From Oscillospiraceae bacterium (GTDB lineage: Bacteria > Bacillota > Clostridia > Oscillospirales > Ruminococcaceae): a stretch of 7,713 nucleotides of DNA. The notes beneath the pieces are model-generated. The model was not told the origin of the DNA. It did no database searches and was given only the letters and a program-made list of their open reading frames with translations. A program made the position numbers and the translations under genes. The DNA lies in contig JAITVF010000085.1 in assembly GCA_031285945.1 (NCBI GenBank), forward strand, positions 1-7,713, read 5' to 3'. Positions 1 to 6,879 of the stretch are shown piece by piece; position 1 is the first letter of the stretch; each line of letters begins with the position of its first letter.

Positions 1-309
1 GTCGGCCACGGCTACGACAAGCCCCGCGCCAACGCCGGTGTAGGACGCCGTGTAAAGCGGGTCGGCGGCGACGTTGAGACCTACGTGCTTCATCCCCGCA
101 AAGGCACGAGCGCCCGAAAGAGACGCGCCAAAGGCAACCTCGACCGCGACCTTTTCATTAGAGGCCCATTCGCTGTAAATTTCGGGGTATGTGGCGGCAA
201 ACTCGGTAATTTCGGTGCTGGGCGTTCCGGGATAGCTCGAAACTACCCGAACCCCCGCCTCCCAAAGACCGCGCGCAACAGCCTCGTTGCCCTGTAAAAG
301 CTCGCGCAT
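1..309 (-). CDS. iorA: Indolepyruvate:ferredoxin oxidoreductase alpha subunit, N-terminal part (gene runs off the left edge)
   Basis: IorA binds thiamine pyrophosphate and, with IorB, oxidatively decarboxylates aryl-pyruvates from aromatic amino acids to aryl-acetyl-CoA, reducing ferredoxin. It is a cytoplasmic enzyme of anaerobes. The 103 visible codons match the family N-terminus: LLQGNEAVARG (4-14), SYPGTPSTE (25-33), SEWASNEKVAVEVAFGAS (46-63) and MKHVGLNVAADPL (73-85), the pyrimidine-binding domain of 2-oxoacid:ferredoxin oxidoreductases. I chose the ATG at 309 because the family usually begins M-(K/R)-x-L-L-x-G-N-E. A second in-frame ATG at 321 directly abuts the AAGGAG at 322-327, leaving no spacer, whereas the ATG at 309 leaves about 12 nt, which is slightly long. 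The C-terminal TPP and 4Fe-4S domains, and any iorB, lie outside the window. The family call is very secure; the exact start is less so. Confidence 0.93.
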   Translation of the reverse strand, partial: MRELLQGNEAVARGLWEAGVRVVSSYPGTPSTEITEFAATYPEIYSEWASNEKVAVEVAFGASLSGARAFAGMKHVGLNVAADPLYTASYTGVGAGLVVAVAD

Positions 310-361
310 CCTCAGCTTCATCTCCTTAAGCGTATAGCCGCGACTATAAAAGATTCTTTAT

Positions 362-390
362 ATTATAGCAACGTAAGCAAGAAAAGAAAA
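362..390 (-). promoter_or_regulatory. Extended -10 sigma-A-type promoter for iorA
   Basis: Read on the minus strand, TGCTATAAT (370 down to 362) is a perfect -10 hexamer with the TGn extension. At 17 bp spacing the -35 region is only TTTTCT (390-385), which is weak but tolerated in extended -10 promoters. Transcription would start near 355, giving a leader of about 45 nt before the iorA ATG, with AAGGAG in between. The membrane-protein promoter at 1386-1414 shares the TGCTATA core. Confidence 0.6.
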
Positions 391-436
391 TCCCCCAGGC
401 GCAGATTTGTATGGGTAGCCAAACTAACGCTTGCCA

Positions 437-468
437 ATAGCCGCAAAATCATAAAATTTTACGGCTAT
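437..468. other. 13-bp inverted repeat (stable hairpin) in the iorA upstream region
   Basis: The arms at 437-449 (atagccgcaaaat) and 456-468 (attttacggctat) flank a 6-nt loop. As minus-strand RNA the single non-Watson-Crick position becomes a G-U wobble, so the stem is fully paired; as plus-strand RNA it is a C-A mismatch. Outside it, TTGC (431-434) and GCAA (470-473) can extend the stem across a small internal loop. It sits between the stop of the minus-strand membrane-protein gene (486) and the iorA promoter. It may be a minus-strand transcription end or RNA stability element, but no clear U-tract follows. A shorter hairpin (accgg 479-483 / ccggt 491-495) overlaps the upstream gene's stop codon. 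Confidence 0.5.
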
Positions 469-485
469 CGCAAAAGATACCGGCG

Positions 486-1307
486 TTATACCGGTCTTAT
501 TGATCTTGTAAGCTTTATTACAAAGCAAAGGGCGTAAAGGCTCATGCAAAAAATAAAAAAGCTCTCAAAGCCGCCCAGCAGCGGCGCGGGAATATCGCGG
601 GTTCTGTTTATAAGCATCCACAGCCAGTTTGGCAGCGCCGTTATAAAGCCGCACAGGGCGGCGCAAAACCCGGCGGGTATAGCGTAGTTGCGGCCGTCCC
701 GGCGCGCGAGGCCGCTTAAGGTTCTCGCGTGGCCCACAAGAAAAACCGCCGAAAAAACGGTGAACAAAACCGCCATAAGGCTGTCGGAGACCGTGGCGAC
801 GTTTGAATAGCCGTTGAATTTTGAAACCAGGACGGCCAGCTGCCAGATTCCCGCCGCCAGCGGAATAACCGCGCCGTACATCCCCCGGCAACCGAAAAGG
901 CCCCGCCCGCCCAGCCACACGAAGGACCATGCGGCCAAAAGCCCAAGGGCCCCGGTAATATAAAGGGGAGCGCCCCTAAGGGCGACTCCGTGATTGACGG
1001 CGCCCGTTCCAAAGAGCCTAAGCGCTTCTATCTGACAGAGTATGATCGAAAACCCGGTGAGGAGCGAAAAAACGGCAAGGCCCCTCTCCCGCCCGTAAAC
1101 GGGATAATCCCGCTCGGTATCGCGAAGCAGGTAAAGGGCAAAGAGCAGGATAACTGCGGCGGCCAAAACGGCGTTAAAGGCCGTAACAAAAAGACCGCCC
1201 CCCTCGTAAAAGCCGGTCGCCGGGTCTATGGCCCCCGTGAGCTTGAGCCGGACGCGAACGCCGAGGCAAAAGAAAAGCGCCGCAAAAAAGATTATAAAGA
1301 AAGGCAA
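486..1307 (-). CDS. Uncharacterised polytopic membrane protein (about 8 hydrophobic segments)
   Basis: I cannot assign a function. The 273-residue product (counted from TTG 1307) is strongly hydrophobic. Likely membrane segments are near residues 2-17, 39-61, 76-95, 112-132, 143-161, 175-193, 209-232 and 247-266. Short charged loops separate them, including RDTERDYPVYGRERG (62-76) and ARTLSGLARRDGRN (194-207). The stretch from W155 through TVSDSL (172-177) to GHARTLSGL (192-200) resembles a conserved core I associate with uncharacterised clostridial membrane proteins, from memory only. The frame is open up to 1343. The TTG at 1307 has no Shine-Dalgarno at a usable distance. GGGAGG at 1338-1343 instead lies 9 nt upstream of an in-frame ATT at 1328-1326, which would add seven residues (KRGRSFL after the initiator) and give a positively charged N-terminus before the first membrane segment. 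The stop overlaps a small hairpin. The gene has its own promoter, and iorA has a separate one 165 bp downstream, so they are probably separate units. Confidence 0.8.
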   Translation of the reverse strand: MPFFIIFFAALFFCLGVRVRLKLTGAIDPATGFYEGGGLFVTAFNAVLAAAVILLFALYLLRDTERDYPVYGRERGLAVFSLLTGFSIILCQIEALRLFGTGAVNHGVALRGAPLYITGALGLLAAWSFVWLGGRGLFGCRGMYGAVIPLAAGIWQLAVLVSKFNGYSNVATVSDSLMAVLFTVFSAVFLVGHARTLSGLARRDGRNYAIPAGFCAALCGFITALPNWLWMLINRTRDIPAPLLGGFESFFIFCMSLYALCFVIKLTRSIRPV

Positions 1308-1337
1308 AAAGGAACGCCCGCGTTTAATTTCCCCTCG

Positions 1338-1370
1338 CCTCCCTTATTTCCAATCCCGCCGGCCGCGGGA
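1338..1370 (-). promoter_or_regulatory. Leader hairpin and Shine-Dalgarno of the membrane-protein gene
   Basis: On the minus-strand transcript a 6-bp stem (1365-1370 with 1354-1359, TCCCGC/GCGGGA, 5-nt loop) is followed by AAGGGAGG (1345-1338). The Shine-Dalgarno is strong but lies 30 nt from the TTG at 1307 and 9 nt from the ATT at 1328. It therefore decides the start in favour of AUU unless translation starts by another route. Confidence 0.5.
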
Positions 1371-1385
1371 GAAGCGTCTTTATAC

Positions 1386-1414
1386 AGTATAGCATCGCGC
1401 AAATATAATTGCAA
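1386..1414 (-). promoter_or_regulatory. Sigma-A-type promoter for the membrane-protein gene
   Basis: On the minus strand, TTGCAA (1414-1409) is separated by exactly 17 bp from TATACT (1391-1386), and the -10 carries a TGn extension (TGCTATACT). Transcription would start near 1379, leaving a leader of about 50 nt to the AUU candidate or 70 nt to the TTG. It lies in the divergent region shared with the SpoIID-type gene. Confidence 0.72.
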
Positions 1415-1441
1415 TTGATTTAGAAATAGCTCGGCGCAAGC

Positions 1442-1466
1442 GCGCAACCGGAATATTTCCGCGCGC
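1442..1466. other. Imperfect palindrome in the divergent intergenic region, possible operator
   Basis: CGGAA (1449-1453), TAT, TTCCG (1457-1461) is a perfect 5-bp inverted repeat. Outside it are GCGC at 1442-1445 and 1463-1466, separated by unequal gaps (aac against c). It lies between the divergent membrane-protein and SpoIID-type genes, upstream of both. It could bind a dimeric regulator or simply reflect local GC-rich symmetry. The AT-rich stretch 1471-1501 on the plus side probably holds the SpoIID-gene promoter, but I could not match it convincingly to sigma-A, E, F or G consensus. Confidence 0.3.
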
Positions 1467-1542
1467 TCCCGCATAAATATGGGACGAGAATAATATATTC
1501 TTCCGCGTTTATTGCGCGGGCAGGAAGGGAGGGTGCGCTCCG

Positions 1543-2730
1543 GTGAAGGGCGCTTTGCTTTTAATAGGGCTGTTTGCCCTTTCCATGCTGATGATTCCCC
1601 TTATGCTTGCGGGCGGGCCGGCAGGGGAGCCGCAGGCGCCTGGCGCGCCCCTGGCCACGTTTTCCCCCGAGGCTTCCCCCTCTGAAGAGGCCCTGCCCGG
1701 GCCCGCCGCCGAGGCCCCCGCCGAGACCCCGCAGGGGCCGCCCGGCAAGCCGGTGGAGCTTCTTTCGGGAGAGGACGCGCCGCCCGAGCCCTTTTCCCCT
1801 GAGGGCGCGTTAACGCCGGAAGCCGAAGCCGCCCCGGCCGAGGACTCTCCCCTTATAGAAGGGGTTTCGGAATTCGTGATCCTGGACGAAACCACAGGAG
1901 AGCTCAACAGGGTTCCTTTGCGTGATTACATACGGGGAGCGGTCGCCGCCGAGATGCCGGCGAGATTCCACCCCGAGGCGCTTAAGGCCCAGGCGGTCGC
2001 CGCCCACACATACGCGCTCCGCCAGCATTATACCCAGCTTGAAAACCCCGACCCCGCTCTTATGGGGGCGGATTTTTCCGCCGATCCCGAAAACCGGCTC
2101 GTATATATGACAGAGGAAAAGGCCCGGGAGTTTTACGGGGAGGCCGCCGACGAATACTGGAATAAAATCTGCGAGGCAGCCGACGGGGTGGCGGGGCAGG
2201 TTCTGGTTTACGACAATGAGCCGATAGTCGCGGCCTACCACGCGATTTCGGCGGGAGTAACCGAGGACGCCTCAAATGTTTGGACCGGCGAGGCGCCTTA
2301 TCTCAAGCCCGCCGTAAGCGAGGGCGACCTTTTGGCCCCCGACTATGAAACAGAGCTTACCTTTACCGCCCAAGCGCTCAAAACCGCGCTGCTAAACGAA
2401 TACCCCGACCTTGAGCTCGCAAAAGACCCTGGCGAATGGGTAGGCGAAGCAACCCGCTCATACTCCGATTACGTGGCCGAAATAAAGATCGGCGGAAAAG
2501 CCATAGCCGGAACCGACATCCGCCGCATACTGGGGCTGCGCTCACACAGCTTTGAAATAACCGAGAGTGAGGGCATATTTACCTTTACCGTATACGGCCA
2601 CGGCCACGGGGTAGGCCTCTCACAGTACGGCGCCGATTTCATGGCCCGGCAAGGGCGCGCTTATGGCGAAATACTCGAAAACTACTACGCAGGCGCAAGC
2701 CTTTATAGCGTTTCGGGTCCGGATTTATAG
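1543..2730 (+). CDS. SpoIID/LytB-domain protein, membrane-anchored putative peptidoglycan lytic transglycosylase
   Basis: SpoIID is a lytic transglycosylase that cleaves stem-peptide-free glycan during engulfment; LytB-type relatives modify amidase activity. This 395-residue product has an N-terminal hydrophobic signal or anchor (about 3-23), a Pro/Ala/Glu-rich linker (24-105) and a SpoIID domain (about 107-390). YIRGAVAAEMPARFHPEALK (129-148) is the hallmark motif; E137 aligns with the catalytic glutamate of SpoIID (E88 in B. subtilis). Further motifs are AVAAHTYAL (151-159), YHAISAGVTEDASNVW (232-247) and GHGHGVGLSQYGA (352-364). The GTG at 1543 is chosen because AAGGGAGG (1525-1532) lies 10 nt upstream and the signal sequence begins there. 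The next gene follows after 38 bp in the same direction, suggesting an operon. Whether this is SpoIID proper or a paralogue cannot be settled: no spoIIQ or spoIIID neighbour is visible and the acidic linker is unusual. I therefore give no symbol. Sporulation-specific expression is likely but not shown. Confidence 0.9.
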   Translation: MKGALLLIGLFALSMLMIPLMLAGGPAGEPQAPGAPLATFSPEASPSEEALPGPAAEAPAETPQGPPGKPVELLSGEDAPPEPFSPEGALTPEAEAAPAEDSPLIEGVSEFVILDETTGELNRVPLRDYIRGAVAAEMPARFHPEALKAQAVAAHTYALRQHYTQLENPDPALMGADFSADPENRLVYMTEEKAREFYGEAADEYWNKICEAADGVAGQVLVYDNEPIVAAYHAISAGVTEDASNVWTGEAPYLKPAVSEGDLLAPDYETELTFTAQALKTALLNEYPDLELAKDPGEWVGEATRSYSDYVAEIKIGGKAIAGTDIRRILGLRSHSFEITESEGIFTFTVYGHGHGVGLSQYGADFMARQGRAYGEILENYYAGASLYSVSGPDL

Positions 2731-2768
2731 CTGATCGGCTATAACAACTATACAGGGGGTCATGCAAC

Positions 2769-5075
2769 ATGGGTCAGGGATTCTTAACGGTAACGGCACA
2801 AACCGCGGGAGGGGCCATGCCCGTTCCGGGGGCGCAGGTAACGATCGAATCGCAGGGGCAGACCGTTTACAGCTTTAAAACAGACGCAAGCGGCCGAACC
2901 GAGCCGGTTAAGCTTAACGCGCCAGACGCCTCTCACACCATGAGCCCCGCCGACCCGGGGCCCTATTACGCGACCTATGACGTAACGGTATCGGCCCCCG
3001 GGTACGGCAGCCACACCGAGCGGGGGGTTCAGATCTACGACGGGCTTTATTCTGTTTTGCCGACGGATTTGCGACCGGGAGAGGGCGCGACCGAAAGCGC
3101 GGTCCCCGACAACAGCCTTCACGAGTCCGCCACCCGCCGCCAGATCGGGGCGCCCGAGGGCGGAAGGCAGAGGCTCGGCGCGGTGACCATACCCTCGAGC
3201 ATCACCGTCCACCTGGGAAACCCCTCCTCGTCGGCCCGTAACATAACGGTACCCTTTGTCGACTACATTAAAAACGTAGCCTCCGGCGAAATTTATCCCA
3301 CCTGGCCCGAGGCCGCGCTCGAGGCCAACATCTACGCCATTATAAGCTTTGCCCTCAACCGGGTTTACACCGAGTGGTACAGGGGCCAGGGCTACAGCTT
3401 TCAGATCACAAGCTCCACCGCCTACGATATGTCCTACGCGGAGGGCCGGAATATTTTCAGCAACATTTCAGATATAGTAGACCGCATCTTTAACTCCTAC
3501 ATCCGCCGCCAGGGCAGAATAGAGCCCTATTTCTCGGCCTTTTGCAACGGCACCACCGTAACCTGCCCCGGGCTTTCACAGTGGGGGACGGTCGATTACG
3601 CCCGGCAGGGGCTTTCTCCCTTAAGCATCCTGAAAAAATATTACCCCCAGGATATTCAGATCGCCACGACCAACAACATAGGCGGGTCGACCACAACCTT
3701 CCCCGGCGTTCTTTCTCAGGGCAGCACCGGGCAGGGGGTCCGTTATTTGCAGGATTACCTCACCCGCATCCGGGCCGATTACCCCCTCATCCCCGCCATA
3801 ACCGACCCTAAGGGAACCTTCGGCGCCTCCACCGCCCAGGCCGTAAAGGTATTCCAGCAGATTTTCGGTCTTCCGCAGGACGGCATTGTGGGGCAAAACA
3901 CCTGGTATTCCATCCTGCGCAGGTATGTGGCGGTAACAAAGCTCGCAAGCCTTGAAAGCGAGGGTCTGCGTAACGATATAGGCGATACCCCGCCAAGCGT
4001 CACGCTGAGCCAGGGCTCCCGGGGGGAGGCGGTGGTTGAGCTTCAGTATATCCTGGACGTGATATCCGCCTACTACGACGAGATTCCCGCCCCTGCCCGC
4101 AGCGGAGTTTTTGACGCTAAAACCCTGGCCTCTGTCCGCGCCTTTCAGCAGATGAAGGGGCTTTCAGCCGACGGCGTGGTGGGCCCGTCGACCTGGAGCG
4201 CCCTCTACAGCCTTTTCAGGAGCATCACCTCGAACTGGCCGCCCGAGCCGGAAAACCCGGGCGACGAAGGCCTTGACGCCTATCCCGGCTATATACTTCA
4301 AAACGGCGCCAGGGGCGACGACGTTCGCGAGCTGCAACGCGCCCTTAACGTTATGGCGGGCAGATACCCGGGCCTGCCTACGGTAGCGGTGGACGGGGTA
4401 TTCGGCCCCGGCACCCAGGCGGCTGTCATAGCCCTACAGCAGAGGCTGGGCCTTACCGCCGACGGCAAGGTGGGCCCCGTGACCTGGAACGCGCTGCGAA
4501 ACGCCCTCGGCACCGGCTCGGGCGGCATTCTTAAGGAGGGCAGCCAAGGCGACGAGGTAAGGGATATGCAGCTTCTCTTAAACCAGGCGGCGGCTAACTG
4601 GGGAACGCCCTACGTTACGGCCGACGGTATCTTTGGCCCCGCGACCAAAGCCGCGGTAATCGCCTTTCAGAAAGCGGCCGGGATAGCGGCGGACGGTATA
4701 GTGGGCCCACAAACCTTAAGCGCGCTTACAAACGCCGCGTCGCAAACGGGCGCGGCAGCGCAAGCAATGGCCACGGTACAAACAATACCGGCGCAAGCAA
4801 CAGAGCCCGCCGAAGACTACGGCGGCGGGCTGGCCTATCCGGGAGCCCCGCTGGTTCAGGGCTCGGTCGGGGAAGAGGTGAGCGCCGTTCAGTATTCCCT
4901 GGGCCTGATAGCCGAGCGCTATCCCTTCCTTGAGGCTCCCGCCGTGGACGGTGTCTACGGCCCCGATACGGCCAAGGCCGTAGCCGACTTCCAAAAATCA
5001 ATGGGCCTCACCCCCGACGGCGAGGTAGGCCTCGAAACCTGGCAGACTATAGTAAGGGTAGCGGTCGGCAGCTAA
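2769..5075 (+). CDS. SpoIID-like protein with five peptidoglycan-binding repeats, no signal peptide
   Basis: The 768-residue product appears to combine three parts. Residues 3-100 resemble a carboxypeptidase-regulatory/CNA-B-like beta-sandwich (PVPGAQVTIESQGQ, then DASGRTEPV, YDVTVSAPGY). Residues about 145-298 form a short SpoIID-like domain: YIKNVASGEIYPTWPEAAL (166-184) aligns without gaps to the upstream gene's catalytic motif, putting E174 opposite E137, and it ends with CNGTTVTCPGLSQWG (259-273). The rest holds five PG_binding_1 repeats (about 312-385, 410-482, 507-580, 586-656, 692-763), each with a QGSxGxxV-type start and most with DGxxGxxT. Repeats 1 and 2 are more degenerate, and an Ala/Gln/Thr-rich linker (657-690) precedes the last. 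ATG 2769 is preceded by GGGGGT (2755-2760) with an 8-nt spacer. No signal peptide or membrane segment is visible, so it may be cytoplasmic, mother-cell-deposited or exported by another route. I recall the SpoIID-like core as common in Clostridia under the name peptidoglycan-binding protein; its role is unknown. Co-transcription with the upstream gene is likely. Confidence 0.88.
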   Translation: MGQGFLTVTAQTAGGAMPVPGAQVTIESQGQTVYSFKTDASGRTEPVKLNAPDASHTMSPADPGPYYATYDVTVSAPGYGSHTERGVQIYDGLYSVLPTDLRPGEGATESAVPDNSLHESATRRQIGAPEGGRQRLGAVTIPSSITVHLGNPSSSARNITVPFVDYIKNVASGEIYPTWPEAALEANIYAIISFALNRVYTEWYRGQGYSFQITSSTAYDMSYAEGRNIFSNISDIVDRIFNSYIRRQGRIEPYFSAFCNGTTVTCPGLSQWGTVDYARQGLSPLSILKKYYPQDIQIATTNNIGGSTTTFPGVLSQGSTGQGVRYLQDYLTRIRADYPLIPAITDPKGTFGASTAQAVKVFQQIFGLPQDGIVGQNTWYSILRRYVAVTKLASLESEGLRNDIGDTPPSVTLSQGSRGEAVVELQYILDVISAYYDEIPAPARSGVFDAKTLASVRAFQQMKGLSADGVVGPSTWSALYSLFRSITSNWPPEPENPGDEGLDAYPGYILQNGARGDDVRELQRALNVMAGRYPGLPTVAVDGVFGPGTQAAVIALQQRLGLTADGKVGPVTWNALRNALGTGSGGILKEGSQGDEVRDMQLLLNQAAANWGTPYVTADGIFGPATKAAVIAFQKAAGIAADGIVGPQTLSALTNAASQTGAAAQAMATVQTIPAQATEPAEDYGGGLAYPGAPLVQGSVGEEVSAVQYSLGLIAERYPFLEAPAVDGVYGPDTAKAVADFQKSMGLTPDGEVGLETWQTIVRVAVGS

Positions 5076-5100
5076 TCCCCCAGGTCGCGCTATCAATACA

Positions 5101-5142
5101 GGCCAAGACCACAGCCTCCTGCGGGAGGCTGCGGTCTTGGCC
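5101..5142. terminator. Long hairpin terminator between convergent genes
   Basis: Arms of 19 bp (5101-5119 and 5124-5142, beginning GGCCAAGACC and ending GGTCTTGGCC) with a TGCG tetraloop and a single A/C mismatch, which becomes a G-U wobble on the minus-strand RNA. It lies 25 bp after the stop of the peptidoglycan-binding gene and 48 bp after the stop of the convergent recombinase gene, so it can end both. The U-tracts are poor on both sides (CTTTGCATACGCTATTTTT on plus, TGTATTG on minus), but the stem is very strong. Confidence 0.78.
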
Positions 5143-5190
5143 CTTTGCATACGCTATTTTTAAGTTGCGATCGACTATAATTCCCGGCCT

Positions 5191-6837
5191 CTAAAAGCTC
5201 TCCGCCCATGGCGTTACGGCAAACTCGGCCCCGCCCGAGAATCTTACCAGAAGCTCCCGGCCGTCCCAGACTACAGAATCTACCAGTGAGCGCAGGGTGG
5301 CGCGCTTGCGGGCCATGCTCATCTCGGGGTAGCGCTCGCTCCAGCGGGTTAAAAGCTCGTAGAGGGTGTCGCGCCAGGTTTTGGCCAGGGGGTGGCCCCC
5401 CAGCAGCGCCTCCATCGATTCTATCTGCGCCTTGAGCCTAAAGTTTTCGGCGTGCAAAAGGTCTATCTGCTTTATTATTTCCTCATAGGCGTTTTTGTCA
5501 ATGGCGCGTATGAGAGAAAACACCAGCCTGGAGATACCGTCGTCGTTGGCGGCTATGGTCGCCCGCATGGCGGCTATGCGCTCCTCCTGCTCCGCAATCG
5601 CCTCGGGGGTGACGGGGCGCTCGGCCTGGGGGGGAAAGATATCGGGCTCGCCCGGGTCGATCGCGCCAAGCAACGCGTGAATAGATGAGTCGGCCGTCTG
5701 GCCGGGAAGATTTGACATATCGCATTCGGCCGAGCGGCTCTGCTCCTTGCGCTCGCAAAGGTATGAGAAGGAAACGTCGCCGCTGCCGTCGTCCTGCCGG
5801 GAAAGCTTGGGCCGCATGTGAGCGCCGCAGTAGCCGCAGTGTAAAAGCTCGGCCAAAAGGCCGTGGTCGCTCTTGGGCTTGCGCAGCGTCTTTGATTTGT
5901 TGCGGGCAAGCTGATTCTGGGCGGCTATCCAGTGCTCGGCCGATATTATCCCCCTATGCTCCCCCACTGCGGCGATCCACTCGGTTACCTCCCGCTGGTG
6001 GGTGGTCTCGCCCTGCTGCTGGGCGGTTTTGTTGTAAACCATCATACCGTGCCCGCCGTCAAAGGCCTCCTTGGCGGAGCAAACCTCTGCGCCGAGGCGG
6101 CTAAAGTAATCGTAGGCGTCGGCGTCGGCCTTCATATATACGGGATTCTCAAGTATCTGCCTTACGGTAAAGCGGGAAAACTCCCGCCCGTTCTTGGTAG
6201 CTATCCCCCTGGCCTCCAGCTCCTGGGTTACTCTAGAGAGGCTGTCGCGCTCGAGAAACAGGCTGTAGATGAGCTCGATAGTCTTTGCCTGCTCCGGGTG
6301 AAGCTCCAGCCTGTAGATTTTTTCGGGGGAGCCCGCGTCCATAACCCGGCGGGAGGTGTAGCCCGTAGGGGTTACCCCGCCAAGCCAGCGGCCTGTCCTT
6401 GCGAGCGAGCGCATATTGTCGCGTATATTGGCGGCGGCGCTCACCCGCTCAAGGGTCATAAGAAGCTCGGCGGAGTAAAGAAGAGCCTTGCCCGCGCCCG
6501 AGGCCGTATCTATACGTTCCTTTACAAATATGAGCGAAACGCCCCGTTCCCGAAAGGCGCCCGAATAATCAAGAAGCTCCCCCGAGCCGCGGCAAAGAAC
6601 GCCGAGCTCCGCGCAAACAACAGTGCCAAAGGCGCCCAAGGCCGCGTCCGCCCGCAGCTTCTCGAGCCCCGGCAGCTCGCCGTCGCCAAGGGCGCCGGCG
6701 TCTTTATAAACAAGGTAGCCGGCGTCCTCCCCGGCGCCCAGATAAAGCATGGCGTATTCGCGGCAGAGAGTCTCCTGCCTTTCGCTGTCGCCCCCGCGCA
6801 TGTATATGGCGATTGCGGATTCCCCGAGTTTTTCCAT
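5191..6837 (-). CDS. Large serine recombinase-family protein with a degenerate catalytic site (probable pseudo-enzyme)
   Basis: Large serine recombinases cut and rejoin DNA through a catalytic serine. This 548-residue protein keeps the whole architecture: resolvase-like domain (1-145), recombinase domain beginning at GGVTPTGY (153-160) and including SLSRVTQELEARGIATK (199-215), zinc ribbon (C334, C337, C361, C372) and a C-terminal helical/coiled-coil stretch (about 411-481). The active site is eroded. The usual YxRVS is YMRGG (Ser to Gly16), GxSG is GALG (Leu50), RPGL is LPGL (Arg to Leu55), and DRLSR is GVLCR (Asp to Gly79, Arg to Val80). R14, D46, R83, the IDT motif (109-111) and E130-R131 remain. 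The frame is uninterrupted. I chose the ATG at 6837: GGGGAG lies 6 nt upstream, and the only upstream in-frame start is the TTG of the promoter's own -35 box. A very divergent active recombinase is possible, but loss of both Ser and the DR pair makes it unlikely. It may be a repurposed DNA-binding protein. Confidence 0.9.
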   Translation of the reverse strand: MEKLGESAIAIYMRGGDSERQETLCREYAMLYLGAGEDAGYLVYKDAGALGDGELPGLEKLRADAALGAFGTVVCAELGVLCRGSGELLDYSGAFRERGVSLIFVKERIDTASGAGKALLYSAELLMTLERVSAAANIRDNMRSLARTGRWLGGVTPTGYTSRRVMDAGSPEKIYRLELHPEQAKTIELIYSLFLERDSLSRVTQELEARGIATKNGREFSRFTVRQILENPVYMKADADAYDYFSRLGAEVCSAKEAFDGGHGMMVYNKTAQQQGETTHQREVTEWIAAVGEHRGIISAEHWIAAQNQLARNKSKTLRKPKSDHGLLAELLHCGYCGAHMRPKLSRQDDGSGDVSFSYLCERKEQSRSAECDMSNLPGQTADSSIHALLGAIDPGEPDIFPPQAERPVTPEAIAEQEERIAAMRATIAANDDGISRLVFSLIRAIDKNAYEEIIKQIDLLHAENFRLKAQIESMEALLGGHPLAKTWRDTLYELLTRWSERYPEMSMARKRATLRSLVDSVVWDGRELLVRFSGGAEFAVTPWAESF

Positions 6838-6879
6838 TGCGGTCTCCCCTATAACGGCAAGTGTGATAAATCCAAGCCA

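Noticed and set aside
990..1418. 142-codon plus-strand frame opposite the membrane-protein gene
   Set aside because: Antisense shadow: its Lys/Arg/Pro-rich translation has no domain, and it overlaps the promoter of the real gene.
1471..1501. Sigma-E-type promoter before the SpoIID-type gene
   Set aside because: The AT-rich stretch contains ATAAATAT and TAATATATT, but the -10 matches only about half of the consensus and the spacing is short.
5176..5181. TATAAT on the plus strand after the terminator
   Set aside because: No acceptable -35 lies 16-18 bp upstream, and transcription would run antisense into the recombinase-like gene.
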